Source: Planctomycetota bacterium
Lineage (GTDB): Bacteria; Planctomycetota; Phycisphaerae; UBA1845; CAIVHJ01
Direction of reading: 5' to 3'
Assembly: GCA_022573485.1 (NCBI GenBank)
Contig: JACZTW010000052.1
Coordinates: 1 to 15,011, forward strand
DNA length: 15,011 bases
In this document: piece by piece, positions 1 through 8,115 of the stretch
Numbering within the stretch: the stretch's first letter is position 1
How the letters are laid out: each line of letters begins with the position of its first letter
Notes under the pieces: generated by a model
The model's input: the letters and a program-made list of their open reading frames with translations, nothing else
Databases searched by the model: none
Told to the model about the DNA's origin: nothing
Position numbers and translations under genes: made by a program

Positions 1-90
1 TGAGCAAAGCGGGCGGTCGATGGCAAGATATTGCTCTGGTGCTGGCAGCCGACTGAATAGCCGCCGGTTGTGAAGTCCTGGAAATCCGTG

Positions 91-610
91 ATGAGTTGGA
101 TCGAGAACCGATTCGAATAAGGACTGATCGTCACGTCGCTCGACTGGGCGATCAATTGGGGCCGGAGCAACAGCATCTGGCCTATGACCTTTGGGCTTGC
201 CTGCTGCGCAATCGAAATGATGGCTGTTGGGGCGTCGCGCTTCGATATTGACCGGTTCGGCGCCGGTGCGTTTCGAGCGTCGCCGCGACAATCTGATCTG
301 ATGATCGTCGCAGGAACGGTGACCTATTAAGATGGCCAGTCGACTCCAGAGACTCTACAATCAGATGCCCGAGCCCAAATACGTCATGGCCATCGGAGCT
401 TGCACCGTGGGTGGTGGGCCTTACTTCAAGCACGGCTGCCATGTCGTAAAGGGCGTAGACCTGGTTGTTCCGATGGACGTCTACATTTCAGGCGGTCCGC
501 CACGCCCTGAGTCCCTGCTCGGAGGCTTGATGAGGCTACAGGATAAGATTCGCCATCAGACTCGTGCCAAGAGTCTCATGACGAAAGCGAAAGAGCGGGC
601 GCTGTGCTGA
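91..610 (+). pseudogene. nuoB: nuoB remnant: NADH-quinone oxidoreductase subunit B, broken by stop and frameshift
   Basis: NuoB is the peripheral-arm subunit of respiratory complex I that ligates 4Fe-4S cluster N2. Translation from ATG 91 gives MSWIENRFE, then a TAA at 118-120, then a classic NuoB stretch with LDWAINWGR, WPMTFGLACCAIEMM (about 178-222) and RASPRQSDLMIVAGTVTY up to 327. One extra T near 327-328 then creates a TAA (328-330). The homology continues one frame over from 332 (MASRLQRLYNQMPEPKYV, GACTVGGGPY, HVVKGVDLVVP, LMRLQDKIRH) to the stop at 608-610. The two adjacent cysteines and the GAC cysteine remain. The fourth ligand, normally PGCPPRPE, reads SGGPPRPE (TGT to GGT type change). 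Three independent lesions argue for a pseudogene rather than one sequencing error. No nuoA or nuoC is recognisable beside it; positions 1-90 hold nothing I can name. Confidence 0.88.
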
Positions 611-691
611 ATCGAAAGCGGACCGAGAGCAGATAGCGCTACTTCGTGGGCATCCGGATCATAGACCTTTCAGTGTGTATTGCGTGCCGCC

Positions 692-997
692 ATGGCCCTG
701 CGAATAATCACCGCTGAGGACTTGACCACACTTAGCTGGATCGATATTCCCCCGTTTGAACTGGAAAGAGTCGGCTGGACGGATACGAAGACCGAGACGG
801 GCTGGTGGCGGATCGTGGCTGAGATCTCTTGCAGCTCCTGCGGCGCGTATCAGGCCGCCGATTCTGATCCAACTAACGATAAGGAAGTTGCGACGACCCT
901 CGCCCTAGCGCTGTTCAACGACGCAGGCTGGCGCGCCGACGAGCGTAACCGAGCCGTTTGCGGGGACTGTGCGGGCACATACGGAATCAATCGTTAG
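692..997 (+). CDS. small two-CxxC (zinc-ribbon-like) hypothetical protein
   Basis: A 101-residue soluble protein of unknown family. It has two CxxC pairs, C47-SS-C50 and C90-GD-C93, separated by about 40 residues rich in acidic and helical sequence. This is the geometry of a treble-clef or zinc-ribbon-like metal site, so zinc binding is an inference. The N-terminal half is aromatic and acidic (WIDIPPFELE, GWW). ATG 692 is chosen over a TTG at 680 in the same frame; neither has a convincing Shine-Dalgarno sequence. It ends about 80 bases before the likely start of the AAA+ ATPase gene on the same strand, so co-transcription is possible. No signal peptide or membrane segment is seen. Confidence 0.6.
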   Translation: MALRIITAEDLTTLSWIDIPPFELERVGWTDTKTETGWWRIVAEISCSSCGAYQAADSDPTNDKEVATTLALALFNDAGWRADERNRAVCGDCAGTYGINR

Positions 998-1079
998 CTG
1001 TCCCTCCCGAGAATTCGGAGTTCGTCTTCACGGGGGCCAACGAGGTCTTCTGGAACGGAGGAGCTACATTACAGCGACC

Positions 1080-2492
1080 ATGGAGACAAGGATCAATCAA
1101 CAACCGAAGACGCTCAGTGAACTGAAGGCCTCGGGCTGGCGGAGCAAGTCGGTCAAGCAGGAATTGCACGATAATCTGCTGCGCAAGCTCGCGGACAAAG
1201 ATGAGCTGTTCCCGGGAATCGTCGGATACAACGACACGGTAATCCCGGAGATCATCATCGCCATCCTGGCCAAACACGACCTACTGTTCATGGGTGAGAA
1301 AGGCCAGGCCAAGAGCCGGCTGATGCGCGCACTGGTCGACTTGCTGGATCCGGAAGTGCCCTACATCGCCGGGACCGAACTGCATGACGACCCGCTCAAC
1401 CCGATCACGACAAAAGGGCGCGGGATCGTCGAGTCCAATGGCGACAACGCGCCGATCTCATGGTGGCCTCGCGAGCAGAGGTATGCCGAGCGCCTGGCAC
1501 CGGGAACCAAGTTTGCCGACCTCATCGGCGAGATCGACCCTGCCAAGCTCGCCGGCGGTACGAGCATGAGCGCCGAAGGCTCCCTGCACTTCGGGTTGAT
1601 CCCGCGCATGAACCGCGGCATTTTCGCGCTCAACGAATTGCCGGAACTCGACGAGCTGGTGCAGGTCGGACTGTTCAACATTCTGGAAGAGCGAGACGTT
1701 CAGATTCGCGGCTATCCGATCCGCTTCGACCTGGACGTGGTCATTCTGTTTTCGGCCAACCCGGCCACCTACAACAGAAGCGGGAAGGTCATCCCACAAC
1801 TCAAGGACCGCATTGGCTCGATCGTTCGTACTCACTACCCGCAGCAGCGCGAGCTCGGTATCGAGATCATGGAGCAGGAAGCCGGCATCTGTTTGGACGG
1901 CGAATACCCGGTGCACGTGCCGTTGTTCATGAAGGAAATTTGCGAGCAGATCACCATCGAAGCCCGCAAGTCCGACTACATTGATGCGCAGTCCGGCGTT
2001 AGTGCACGGTTCTCAATCGCCAACTACCGCACCATGATTGCCAGCGCTCGCCGAAGAGTCGTTGTTCTGAGCGAGTCCCGCGCCATTCCGCGGATCAGCG
2101 ACCTGGGCCACCTCGCCTCGTCGTCCATGGGGAAGCTCGAACTCGACCTGATGAGCAGCCACCAAATGACCGAACAGCAGATCATCGACAGCGTGCAGGT
2201 TGAAGCGGTCCGGAAAGTCTTCGACGAGTATGCTGACAAGCATGGCCTCGAGGAGATCGGCGAGATTTTCGGCAAGGGCGTGAAGATCGAGGTCGGCGAC
2301 ATGTTGCCGTCGTCGGCTTATGCGGATCGCTTGCAGCGCGTCCCGCCGGCGTGGGAGAAAGCCTTCGAGATCAACCCGTCAGACGATCCCGCCATGCGGG
2401 CCTCATGCGTCGAGTTCGTACTCGCCGGCCTCCATGCCCACGAATTGATCTCGCGCAGCACACGACATGGTTCGGTGTCGTACACGACCTGA
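1080..2492 (+). CDS. MoxR / magnesium-chelatase subunit I-like AAA+ ATPase
   Basis: A 470-residue cytoplasmic AAA+ ATPase of the MoxR/ChlI helix-2-insert type. These proteins work with VWA-domain partners in metal insertion, cofactor loading or complex remodelling. Walker A is GEKGQAKS at residues 72-79. The Walker B region reads GIFALNELPEL, with N185-E186 where most AAA+ proteins have D-E; I recall this NEL variant as usual in this subgroup. Sensor 1 is SAN at N227, and the arginine of LKDRIGS (R244) is a candidate arginine finger. The insert before Walker B includes LHFGLIPRMNRG. An upstream GTG frame opens at 969 but overlaps the previous gene. ATG 1080 is preferred, with GGAGGAG at 1057-1063 rather far upstream. 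The VWA gene follows 124 bases downstream, which fits an ATPase/VWA pair. The in vivo substrate is unknown. Confidence 0.9.
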   Translation: METRINQQPKTLSELKASGWRSKSVKQELHDNLLRKLADKDELFPGIVGYNDTVIPEIIIAILAKHDLLFMGEKGQAKSRLMRALVDLLDPEVPYIAGTELHDDPLNPITTKGRGIVESNGDNAPISWWPREQRYAERLAPGTKFADLIGEIDPAKLAGGTSMSAEGSLHFGLIPRMNRGIFALNELPELDELVQVGLFNILEERDVQIRGYPIRFDLDVVILFSANPATYNRSGKVIPQLKDRIGSIVRTHYPQQRELGIEIMEQEAGICLDGEYPVHVPLFMKEICEQITIEARKSDYIDAQSGVSARFSIANYRTMIASARRRVVVLSESRAIPRISDLGHLASSSMGKLELDLMSSHQMTEQQIIDSVQVEAVRKVFDEYADKHGLEEIGEIFGKGVKIEVGDMLPSSAYADRLQRVPPAWEKAFEINPSDDPAMRASCVEFVLAGLHAHELISRSTRHGSVSYTT

Positions 2493-2576
2493 TCACGAAC
2501 GTGCAGGAAATCTGAGGGATCGTGAACCGGAGCATGATCAACGAACGGTGAGAACGCCTCATCTCTCGAACGTTCG

Positions 2577-2594
2577 CGCAGGCTAAAGCCTGCG
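2577..2594. repeat. perfect palindrome (CTAAAG core) upstream of the VWA gene
   Basis: CGCAGGCT and AGCCTGCG pair perfectly across a two-base AA centre, 8 bp per arm. It lies 7 bases upstream of the Shine-Dalgarno region of the VWA gene. No T-run follows, so it does not look like an intrinsic terminator. It shares its core design with the palindromes at 4440, 11609, 11654 and 11734. Confidence 0.85.
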
Positions 2595-2601
2595 GCTCCT
2601 T

Positions 2602-2610
2602 GGAGTAGGA
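2602..2610 (+). promoter_or_regulatory. ribosome binding site of the VWA gene
   Basis: GGAGTAGGA carries two overlapping Shine-Dalgarno-like motifs. It ends 6 bases before the GTG at 2617, which supports that non-ATG start. Confidence 0.65.
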
Positions 2611-2616
2611 ATCATC

Positions 2617-4317
2617 GTGCGAGAAAACAAGAGTCATCTCGGCGGGATCGTCCATACCTATCTTGGATACGATCCGCAGCGCTATCCAATGCCGGCCACC
2701 CAGCCGCCGGATATGGTCTCGCCTGCGTTCGAGCACTTGATGGCCTACGGCACGCTCGATTACTTGACCGAGGAGCAGTTGGCCGAAGCGATCGAGATCG
2801 ATCCGTCGCAGATTACCGGCTTCGGGCCGAGCATCGCGGCGCTCATCGCCATGCTGGAACAGCGCAAGCAAAAGATACTCGCAACCTATGAGACCGACAG
2901 CGTGCAGCACTTGGCCGCCGGCGCTTTTCGCGAGGCGGCGCACAGCGCCCGTCCGCCGCAGGAGCTGCGCAAGCGATTCGACCGGGCTGTGCGCGAAGAA
3001 CAAATCGCCGATCTGGAGCGGCTGTGGTATCGCGTCGATCAGCGCAATTCGTTCGCCCGCAGCCTCGTGCAAATCAACCACCACCTCGGCAACAAGTATC
3101 AAATCGAAGAACTCGCCGCCAAATATGCATTCACCGGCAAACGGCCGATGTCCGTCGAGGAAGCGCTGAAGATCAAAGAAGAACTGGAGGCCATCGATCG
3201 ATTGATCGAGCAACTCAAGCAGGCTGCCAAGGACGCCAAGATCTATCTCGTGGACCTCGAAGCGCTGGCCCGCTTCGCAGACGAGCAGGAAATGGAAAAC
3301 CTCGCGGGCCTGCAAGATCACGTCGAGCAGCTCCTCGAACAAATGGCGGCGGAGCAGGGTTTGCGAAAGAAAGGCGGGCAATATTCACTCACGCCCAAGG
3401 CCTTCAAGATCTTCCAGTCCAAACTGCTGGACCGCATCTTCGCGGACTTGCAAGCCGGCAAGAGCGGGCGGCACAACGTCACGATTGACGGCGACGGCGC
3501 GGTCGAGATGCAACGCACCAAGACCTACGAATTCGGCGACTCGCTGGCCAACATGGACGTCGGAGCGTCGATGGTCAACGCCATGGTCCGCACAGGCCCG
3601 GGCTTGCCGATCCGCATGAAACCCGAAGACATCGAAATCCACCTCACGCGCAACAACCCCAAATGCGCCACCGTGGTGTGCATGGACATGAGCGGCTCGA
3701 TGCGCTGGGACGGGCAATACATCAACGTCAAGCGTATGGCCCTCGCCCTGCACGGGCTGATCCGGACCGAATATCCCGGCGACTTCGTGGATTTCGTCGA
3801 GATCGCCACGCTCCCCAAACGGCAACACATCTCAGCGGTACCCGCACTACTGCCCAAACCAGTCACGATTCACGATCCCGTCGTGCGGCTCAAGGCTGAC
3901 ATGAGCGACGCGAACATGACGGAATACAGTATTCATCCGCACTTCACCAACATCCAGCAAGGCCTGGCACTCGCCCGGCAGCTCCTGCAAGTACAAGATA
4001 CGCCCAACCGCCAGATTATTTTGATCACCGACGGCATGCCCACCGCCCACTTCGAAGGCCATTGGCTTTACATGCTCTACCCGCCGGATCCTCGAACGGA
4101 ACGACAGACAATTCGAGAAGCAATGCGCTGCCGCGAGCAGAACATCACCATCAACATCTTCCTGCTCTCGAGCTGGTCGCAGACCGAAGAAGACGTGCAG
4201 TTTGCCAACAAGCTCGCGGAACAGGCCTCCGGCAGAGTGTTCTATGTCGGCGGGCAGGACCTCGATCGCTTCGTTGTTTGGGACTACCTGCAACGCCGGC
4301 GCACGATTATCGGATAG
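2617..4317 (+). CDS. VWA-domain protein with complete MIDAS, partner of the MoxR-like ATPase
   Basis: A 566-residue protein with no signal peptide or membrane segment, probably cytoplasmic. The N-terminal 340 residues are largely helical and charged (for example KIKEELEAIDRLIEQLKQAA, about 186-205), with coiled-coil potential. The C-terminal 220 residues form a von Willebrand A domain. Its metal-ion-dependent adhesion site is complete: DMSGS at 357-361, a threonine in HFTNIQQGL (T444), and TDG at 471-473. The helical-then-VWA layout recalls BchD/CoxE-type partners of MoxR ATPases. GTG 2617 is chosen because of the adjacent ribosome binding site. The ATPase gene lies upstream on the same strand, so the pair probably forms one ATP-driven complex. 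No chelatase cofactor genes are nearby, so a porphyrin role is not supported. Confidence 0.9.
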   Translation: MRENKSHLGGIVHTYLGYDPQRYPMPATQPPDMVSPAFEHLMAYGTLDYLTEEQLAEAIEIDPSQITGFGPSIAALIAMLEQRKQKILATYETDSVQHLAAGAFREAAHSARPPQELRKRFDRAVREEQIADLERLWYRVDQRNSFARSLVQINHHLGNKYQIEELAAKYAFTGKRPMSVEEALKIKEELEAIDRLIEQLKQAAKDAKIYLVDLEALARFADEQEMENLAGLQDHVEQLLEQMAAEQGLRKKGGQYSLTPKAFKIFQSKLLDRIFADLQAGKSGRHNVTIDGDGAVEMQRTKTYEFGDSLANMDVGASMVNAMVRTGPGLPIRMKPEDIEIHLTRNNPKCATVVCMDMSGSMRWDGQYINVKRMALALHGLIRTEYPGDFVDFVEIATLPKRQHISAVPALLPKPVTIHDPVVRLKADMSDANMTEYSIHPHFTNIQQGLALARQLLQVQDTPNRQIILITDGMPTAHFEGHWLYMLYPPDPRTERQTIREAMRCREQNITINIFLLSSWSQTEEDVQFANKLAEQASGRVFYVGGQDLDRFVVWDYLQRRRTIIG

Positions 4318-4439
4318 CCGACACTGGGGGTGGCGACACAACGTCACTGCGATATACTGCACGTGGGCTGTCGGAGACGATCACTCGATTCGCCGAAGCG
4401 AACCGATCGGTTGCATGTATCCAGCGTCTCCCCATTGAG

Positions 4440-4459
4440 CCGCAGCCTTCAGGCTGCGG
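4440..4459. repeat. perfect palindrome (CTTCAG core) after the VWA gene
   Basis: CCGCAGCCT and AGGCTGCGG pair across a TC centre, 9 bp per arm. It sits in the 259-base gap between the VWA and antiporter genes. It is 120 bases past the VWA stop and has no T-run after it. Apart from this hairpin and a short GGTCCGGACC palindrome near 4491, I see nothing in the gap. Confidence 0.85.
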
Positions 4460-4576
4460 ACCGCTGTCGTTGCCCACTCCGGCGGGCGGAAGGTCCGGAC
4501 CCTGAAGGGCCCGGCTCAAGGGTTGACTTGGCGCCACGCGAAACACGTACATCGGTCCGCGACTGAGGGCTACTGT

Positions 4577-6403
4577 TTGGATTCTGAGACATCCAGTTCA
4601 ACGCTCTCGACGGAATTGGTCATCAGTCCGGCTCTGTTTTTGGGGCTGGTGCTGTTGGCTGCGATCGTCGGCGGTCACGCCGCTCACTTCTTCCATATTC
4701 CCCGGGTGATCGGATTCCTGCTGGCTGGGGTGATCCTGCAAACTGTTCTGGCGTGGCTCTGTGACCCAGAAACCGGGATGATCTCGCGCCGCTCGCTCGA
4801 TGAAGCAACCGATCTTGCCGAGACCATCAAGCAAGTCGCCCTCGGCTTGATTCTCTTTATGATCGGCGGCGTGTTCGAGCGTTCTCGCATGCGCGCCTCG
4901 GGAGCGCGCGTGCTGCGGATCAGCGGTTTTGAGATCGGCGCCACCTTCCTTTTGGTTTGCACCGGCTGCTGGATCGGGGCGGAGGTGATGCAGCCGCAGT
5001 ACGGCGCGGGCACGAACTTCATCTTTGCCCTGCTCCTGGCCATCGCTGCCCTGGCCACGGCACCCGCAGCCACGCTGTTCGTGCTTCAAGAGTATCAAGC
5101 TAAAGGCCCAATCACGGAGACAACGCTGGGCCTGACCGGCATCAACAACATCGTGTGTATCGTCTTGTTCTATACCACGTTTCTGGTATTGGCTTCGTTC
5201 GGCGCCATCGAGACGACCGCCGACCTCGCCCGACACATGTGGTCGTCACTGGCGGCGACGACCCTGGGCAGCATCGCGCTCGGCATCCTCGGCGGAACGC
5301 TGCTCAGCATCGTCCACTCCCGGCTGCCCATCGCCGAAATGTTGCTGGTCTTTCTGGCAGTTTTTGTTTCGCTCGGCGCGGGCGAAATCCTGCTGCTGAA
5401 CCATGTGGGCATGTCCTACAATTCTCTGCTGACGGCGCTGGTCATCGGCGGCATCTTCGCGAACCTGGCCCGCGACGCACAGAAACTCGATGCCGCGCTA
5501 CGCACACTCGGAGCGCCCCTGTTCGCCTGCTTCTTTGTATTGGCCGGTTATGCGTTGCACGTCGGCGACTTGGCGCGGATGGGCTGGATCGGGCTCGCCT
5601 ACGTGGTTTGCCGTACGGCGGGTAAGGTCATCGGCTGCAACATCGGCGTGCGCCTCGCCGGAGGCCCGCAGAGGACCGAAGGGCAGCTCGGCGCGGGCCT
5701 CCTCTGCCAAGCAGCCGTGGTCATCGGGCTGGCGAGCTTTGTGCAGCAAAATTGGGATAGCGAATTGGGCGGGCAGTTTGCAACGGTCGTGATGGGCAGC
5801 ATCGTCGCGTTTGAGTTGGTCGGTCCGCTGCTGGTCAAACGCCGCGTGGTCCGCGCCGGCGAAGTGAAGGCCTCGACCCTGCTCCGACGCGAAGGCGCCG
5901 CCGGAGAAGGCGTCTCGGTCACCGCCGTCATCCTGCGCAGCCTGGGCACGCTCCTGGGCCGCCCTGCCCGGTCCGGACCCGACCAAGCCACCGACCTCAC
6001 CGTCCAGCACATCATGCGCACGAATATCGAGTTGATTCCAACGTCGGCTACGTTTGACGAAGTGCTGCATTTTGTCGAACGTTCTCGCTTTAGCCACTTC
6101 CCGGTTGTTCAGGACGATGGCACACTGTTCGGCATGGTCCACTTCACCGATCTGCACGACTTGATCTACGACCCCGCCATGGCCGACCTGGTCACCGCGC
6201 TGGACATCGCCGACCCCGAGTCCGCCGTCGTACCGATGGATATGCCGCTGTCCGATCTGCTGGAAGTGTTCACCAGCCACCACGTCGCTGTCCTAACGGT
6301 CGTCGAAGGCCAAGACAGCCGACACATCGTCGGCCTGGTCGAACAGCGCGATTTGCTGCGCACGCTGCGTCTGATGGACCGAGAAAGCACCGCCAAGGAA
6401 TGA
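4577..6403 (+). CDS. CPA2-type cation:proton antiporter-like membrane protein with C-terminal CBS pair
   Basis: A 608-residue inner-membrane protein. Residues about 15-410 contain many hydrophobic helices typical of Na+(K+)/H+ exchangers: LFLGLVLLAAIVGG first, then IPRVIGFLLAGVIL, the usual CPA2 signature region. Residues about 475-598 form two CBS motifs (VQHIMRTNIELIP ... VVPMDMPLSDLLEVF), which often bind adenylates and could gate transport. There is no TrkA-N domain. The expected Asp-containing motif in the core helix reads GINNIVCIVLF (N190-N191); the later lysine-bearing helix VVCRTAGKVIG is kept. The TTG at 4577 is chosen because GAGGG at 4565-4569 lies 7 bases upstream; a longer frame opens at TTG 4523. 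It is transcribed like its upstream neighbours, with a 259-base gap that makes an independent promoter likely. Confidence 0.85.
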   Translation: MDSETSSSTLSTELVISPALFLGLVLLAAIVGGHAAHFFHIPRVIGFLLAGVILQTVLAWLCDPETGMISRRSLDEATDLAETIKQVALGLILFMIGGVFERSRMRASGARVLRISGFEIGATFLLVCTGCWIGAEVMQPQYGAGTNFIFALLLAIAALATAPAATLFVLQEYQAKGPITETTLGLTGINNIVCIVLFYTTFLVLASFGAIETTADLARHMWSSLAATTLGSIALGILGGTLLSIVHSRLPIAEMLLVFLAVFVSLGAGEILLLNHVGMSYNSLLTALVIGGIFANLARDAQKLDAALRTLGAPLFACFFVLAGYALHVGDLARMGWIGLAYVVCRTAGKVIGCNIGVRLAGGPQRTEGQLGAGLLCQAAVVIGLASFVQQNWDSELGGQFATVVMGSIVAFELVGPLLVKRRVVRAGEVKASTLLRREGAAGEGVSVTAVILRSLGTLLGRPARSGPDQATDLTVQHIMRTNIELIPTSATFDEVLHFVERSRFSHFPVVQDDGTLFGMVHFTDLHDLIYDPAMADLVTALDIADPESAVVPMDMPLSDLLEVFTSHHVAVLTVVEGQDSRHIVGLVEQRDLLRTLRLMDRESTAKE

Positions 6404-6413
6404 GGCAGAATCA

Positions 6414-6562
6414 GGCCACCAAGACACCAAGACACGAAGGAAAGAAATGCAAAATGGAAAATGGAAAATGGAGAAAGAAGGACGGGAGTTGCCTCTCCTT
6501 TTCCCATTCTCCATTTTCCATTCTCCATTTCCAATTCTTCGTGTCTTCGTGTCTTTGTGGCC
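6414..6562. repeat. long imperfect inverted repeat with purine-rich/pyrimidine-rich arms
   Basis: It starts 10 bases after the antiporter stop. The left arm begins GGCCACCAAGACACCAAGAC and continues as ACGAAG then repeats of AAATGG. The right arm is its approximate reverse complement, ending CTTCGTGTCTTTGTGGCC. Between them are short runs of ATGGAAA-type sequence, and then their complement. I have seen similar stretches recur in many environmental bacterial genomes, where they yield spurious peptides with ENGKWKMENG. It overlaps the longest possible 5' end of the next gene. Confidence 0.85.
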
Positions 6563-8102
6563 AAATCAACGCGAGACATCCGTATCAAGCCTGCTGATCG
6601 CGGTAGCCATGATCGCGATTTTCGGATTGAGCGCCTGCGCACAGCGCCAGCCATCGCCCAGTTTACCCGACGAGCAATTGGACGATGTGCCTGCCGGGTT
6701 TGAATTGCTCGCGCGCTTCGCGCACATCTCGGACGCGCAGATTATCGACGAGCAGTCACCGGCGCGGGTGCCGCAGGCCGACGACTTGGTCACCGCCGCG
6801 TGGCGCCCTCACGAGGCCTACTCGACACAACTGCTGGACGGCATGATCCGGGCCATCAACCGCGAACACGAGCGCAGCGGCACGCTGGATTTCGTCGTTC
6901 ATACCGGCGACGCCACGGATAACAATCAAGCCAACGAGTGGCGGTGGTTCGTGGACGCATTCGACGGCCTGCCCATCGACCCTCTGACCGGGCCGGACGA
7001 CCGCGCGCCCGGCGACGTCCCGGCGCCCGAACTCGATCCACACGCGCCGTTCACGCCGGCAGGCCTGTATCGCGAAGGCCTCCACGGCCCACTGCCCTCG
7101 ATCCCGTGGTATGCGGTGATCGGCAATCACGACCGTTTCGCAATCGGCGTGTTCCCGATACTCGAATACGCCGACGCCGCTCGGCTCGCTCCATTGCCCT
7201 TTGTGTATCAATTCGTGCTGTTCTACCCAGTCTTTCTCAATCCAGAGGCCGATCAGGCCAATGGGCCGATCTCACCCGCACATCCGGGGCCGCTGGCGCT
7301 GCTCAACCTGCCGCAATTCGTCGAGCCGAACCCCCAGCGGCGATATTTGAGCACGGCTGAGACCATCGCCGTCCACTTCGATACGCTCACCGATCCGCCC
7401 GGGCACGGTTTTGTTGATGCACAAAGCGAACAAAGCTGGTACAGCGTCTCGCCTGTCGATGGCCTGCGCCTCATCGTGCTGGACACTGCCCGGCCTCGCT
7501 CGGTCGCGCCCATGCTGCCGCACCACAACGGCACATTGTCCGCCGAGCAGTTCGAGTTCCTGGCGGCTGAATTGCAACGCGCCGAGGAGGCCGACGAATG
7601 GGTTATCGTCGCCAGCCACCATCCCAGCGCCGACCTCGTGCAGTCCGGCACGGAAACCACGCCCATGCAACTGCGCACGCTGCTGTCGAGTCACCCGAAC
7701 GTGGTGTTGCACTTGGTCGGGCATTTTCACCGTCATCGCGTGTTCAATCGCGACGGCTATCTGGAAATCGAGACCGGTGCGATTATTGACTATCCTCAGG
7801 AAGGGCGGATCATCGAGATTTGGCAAAGCGCCGCAGCCGATGAAGTGCTGCTGCGCTATTACTTGTTTTCGCCCCTCGATGTCGATGAACTAGAGCGCGA
7901 TGCGCTGTACGAACTACGCCGACAGGCATTCGAGCTGGCCCGAGCGGACGCCGGCCTTTCGCGTGCCACGGTACAGCGGCGGATGTCCGCCGATCAGCGC
8001 GCAGCGGCGGAGACAATTGGACCGGCGACAAAATGGCTCGCCGGCCAACAACACGATCGCACCGGGCAAGTTGTGTTATCCAGAAAACGAACTCCGAAGT
8101 GA
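6555..8102 (+). CDS. calcineurin-like metallophosphoesterase, predicted lipoprotein
   Basis: A 515-residue predicted lipoprotein with all the metallophosphoesterase blocks: ISDAQ (D60, Q62), HTGDATDN (D119, N123), GNHD (190-193), ASHHPS (H355-H356) and GHFHRH (389-394). They coordinate a dimetal centre that hydrolyses phosphate esters. The first block normally reads DxH but here has Gln. The following DEQSPARV resembles the PPA1498-type subgroup, as I recall it. TTG 6555 gives a good lipoprotein signal (SLLIAVAMIAIFGLSAC, C28). GTG 6549, ATG 6609 and an ATG at 6447 inside the inverted repeat are alternatives; 6447 would encode repeat-derived residues and is unlikely. The protein probably acts on the periplasmic face; its substrate is unknown. 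The C-terminal 80 residues are charged and helical. It converges with rpmH. Confidence 0.86.
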   Translation: MWPNQRETSVSSLLIAVAMIAIFGLSACAQRQPSPSLPDEQLDDVPAGFELLARFAHISDAQIIDEQSPARVPQADDLVTAAWRPHEAYSTQLLDGMIRAINREHERSGTLDFVVHTGDATDNNQANEWRWFVDAFDGLPIDPLTGPDDRAPGDVPAPELDPHAPFTPAGLYREGLHGPLPSIPWYAVIGNHDRFAIGVFPILEYADAARLAPLPFVYQFVLFYPVFLNPEADQANGPISPAHPGPLALLNLPQFVEPNPQRRYLSTAETIAVHFDTLTDPPGHGFVDAQSEQSWYSVSPVDGLRLIVLDTARPRSVAPMLPHHNGTLSAEQFEFLAAELQRAEEADEWVIVASHHPSADLVQSGTETTPMQLRTLLSSHPNVVLHLVGHFHRHRVFNRDGYLEIETGAIIDYPQEGRIIEIWQSAAADEVLLRYYLFSPLDVDELERDALYELRRQAFELARADAGLSRATVQRRMSADQRAAAETIGPATKWLAGQQHDRTGQVVLSRKRTPK

Positions 8103-8115
8103 ATCAACCGCAACC

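Noticed and set aside
2371..3381. Long open frame on the minus strand (336 codons)
   Set aside because: It is antisense to the ATPase end and VWA gene, whose domains and motifs are clear. Its composition is that of a high-GC shadow frame with no recognisable motif.
1080..4317. True magnesium chelatase (ChlI/ChlD)
   Set aside because: No ChlH or tetrapyrrole gene is nearby and the sequences match the broader MoxR/VWA group rather than the chelatase subunits.
5498..6283. 261-codon minus-strand open frame
   Set aside because: Antisense to the CBS and membrane part of the antiporter gene, with no motif of its own.
6447..6600. N-terminal extension of the phosphoesterase from ATG 6447
   Set aside because: It translates the inverted repeat (QNGKWKMEKEG) and puts 50 residues before a clear lipoprotein signal.
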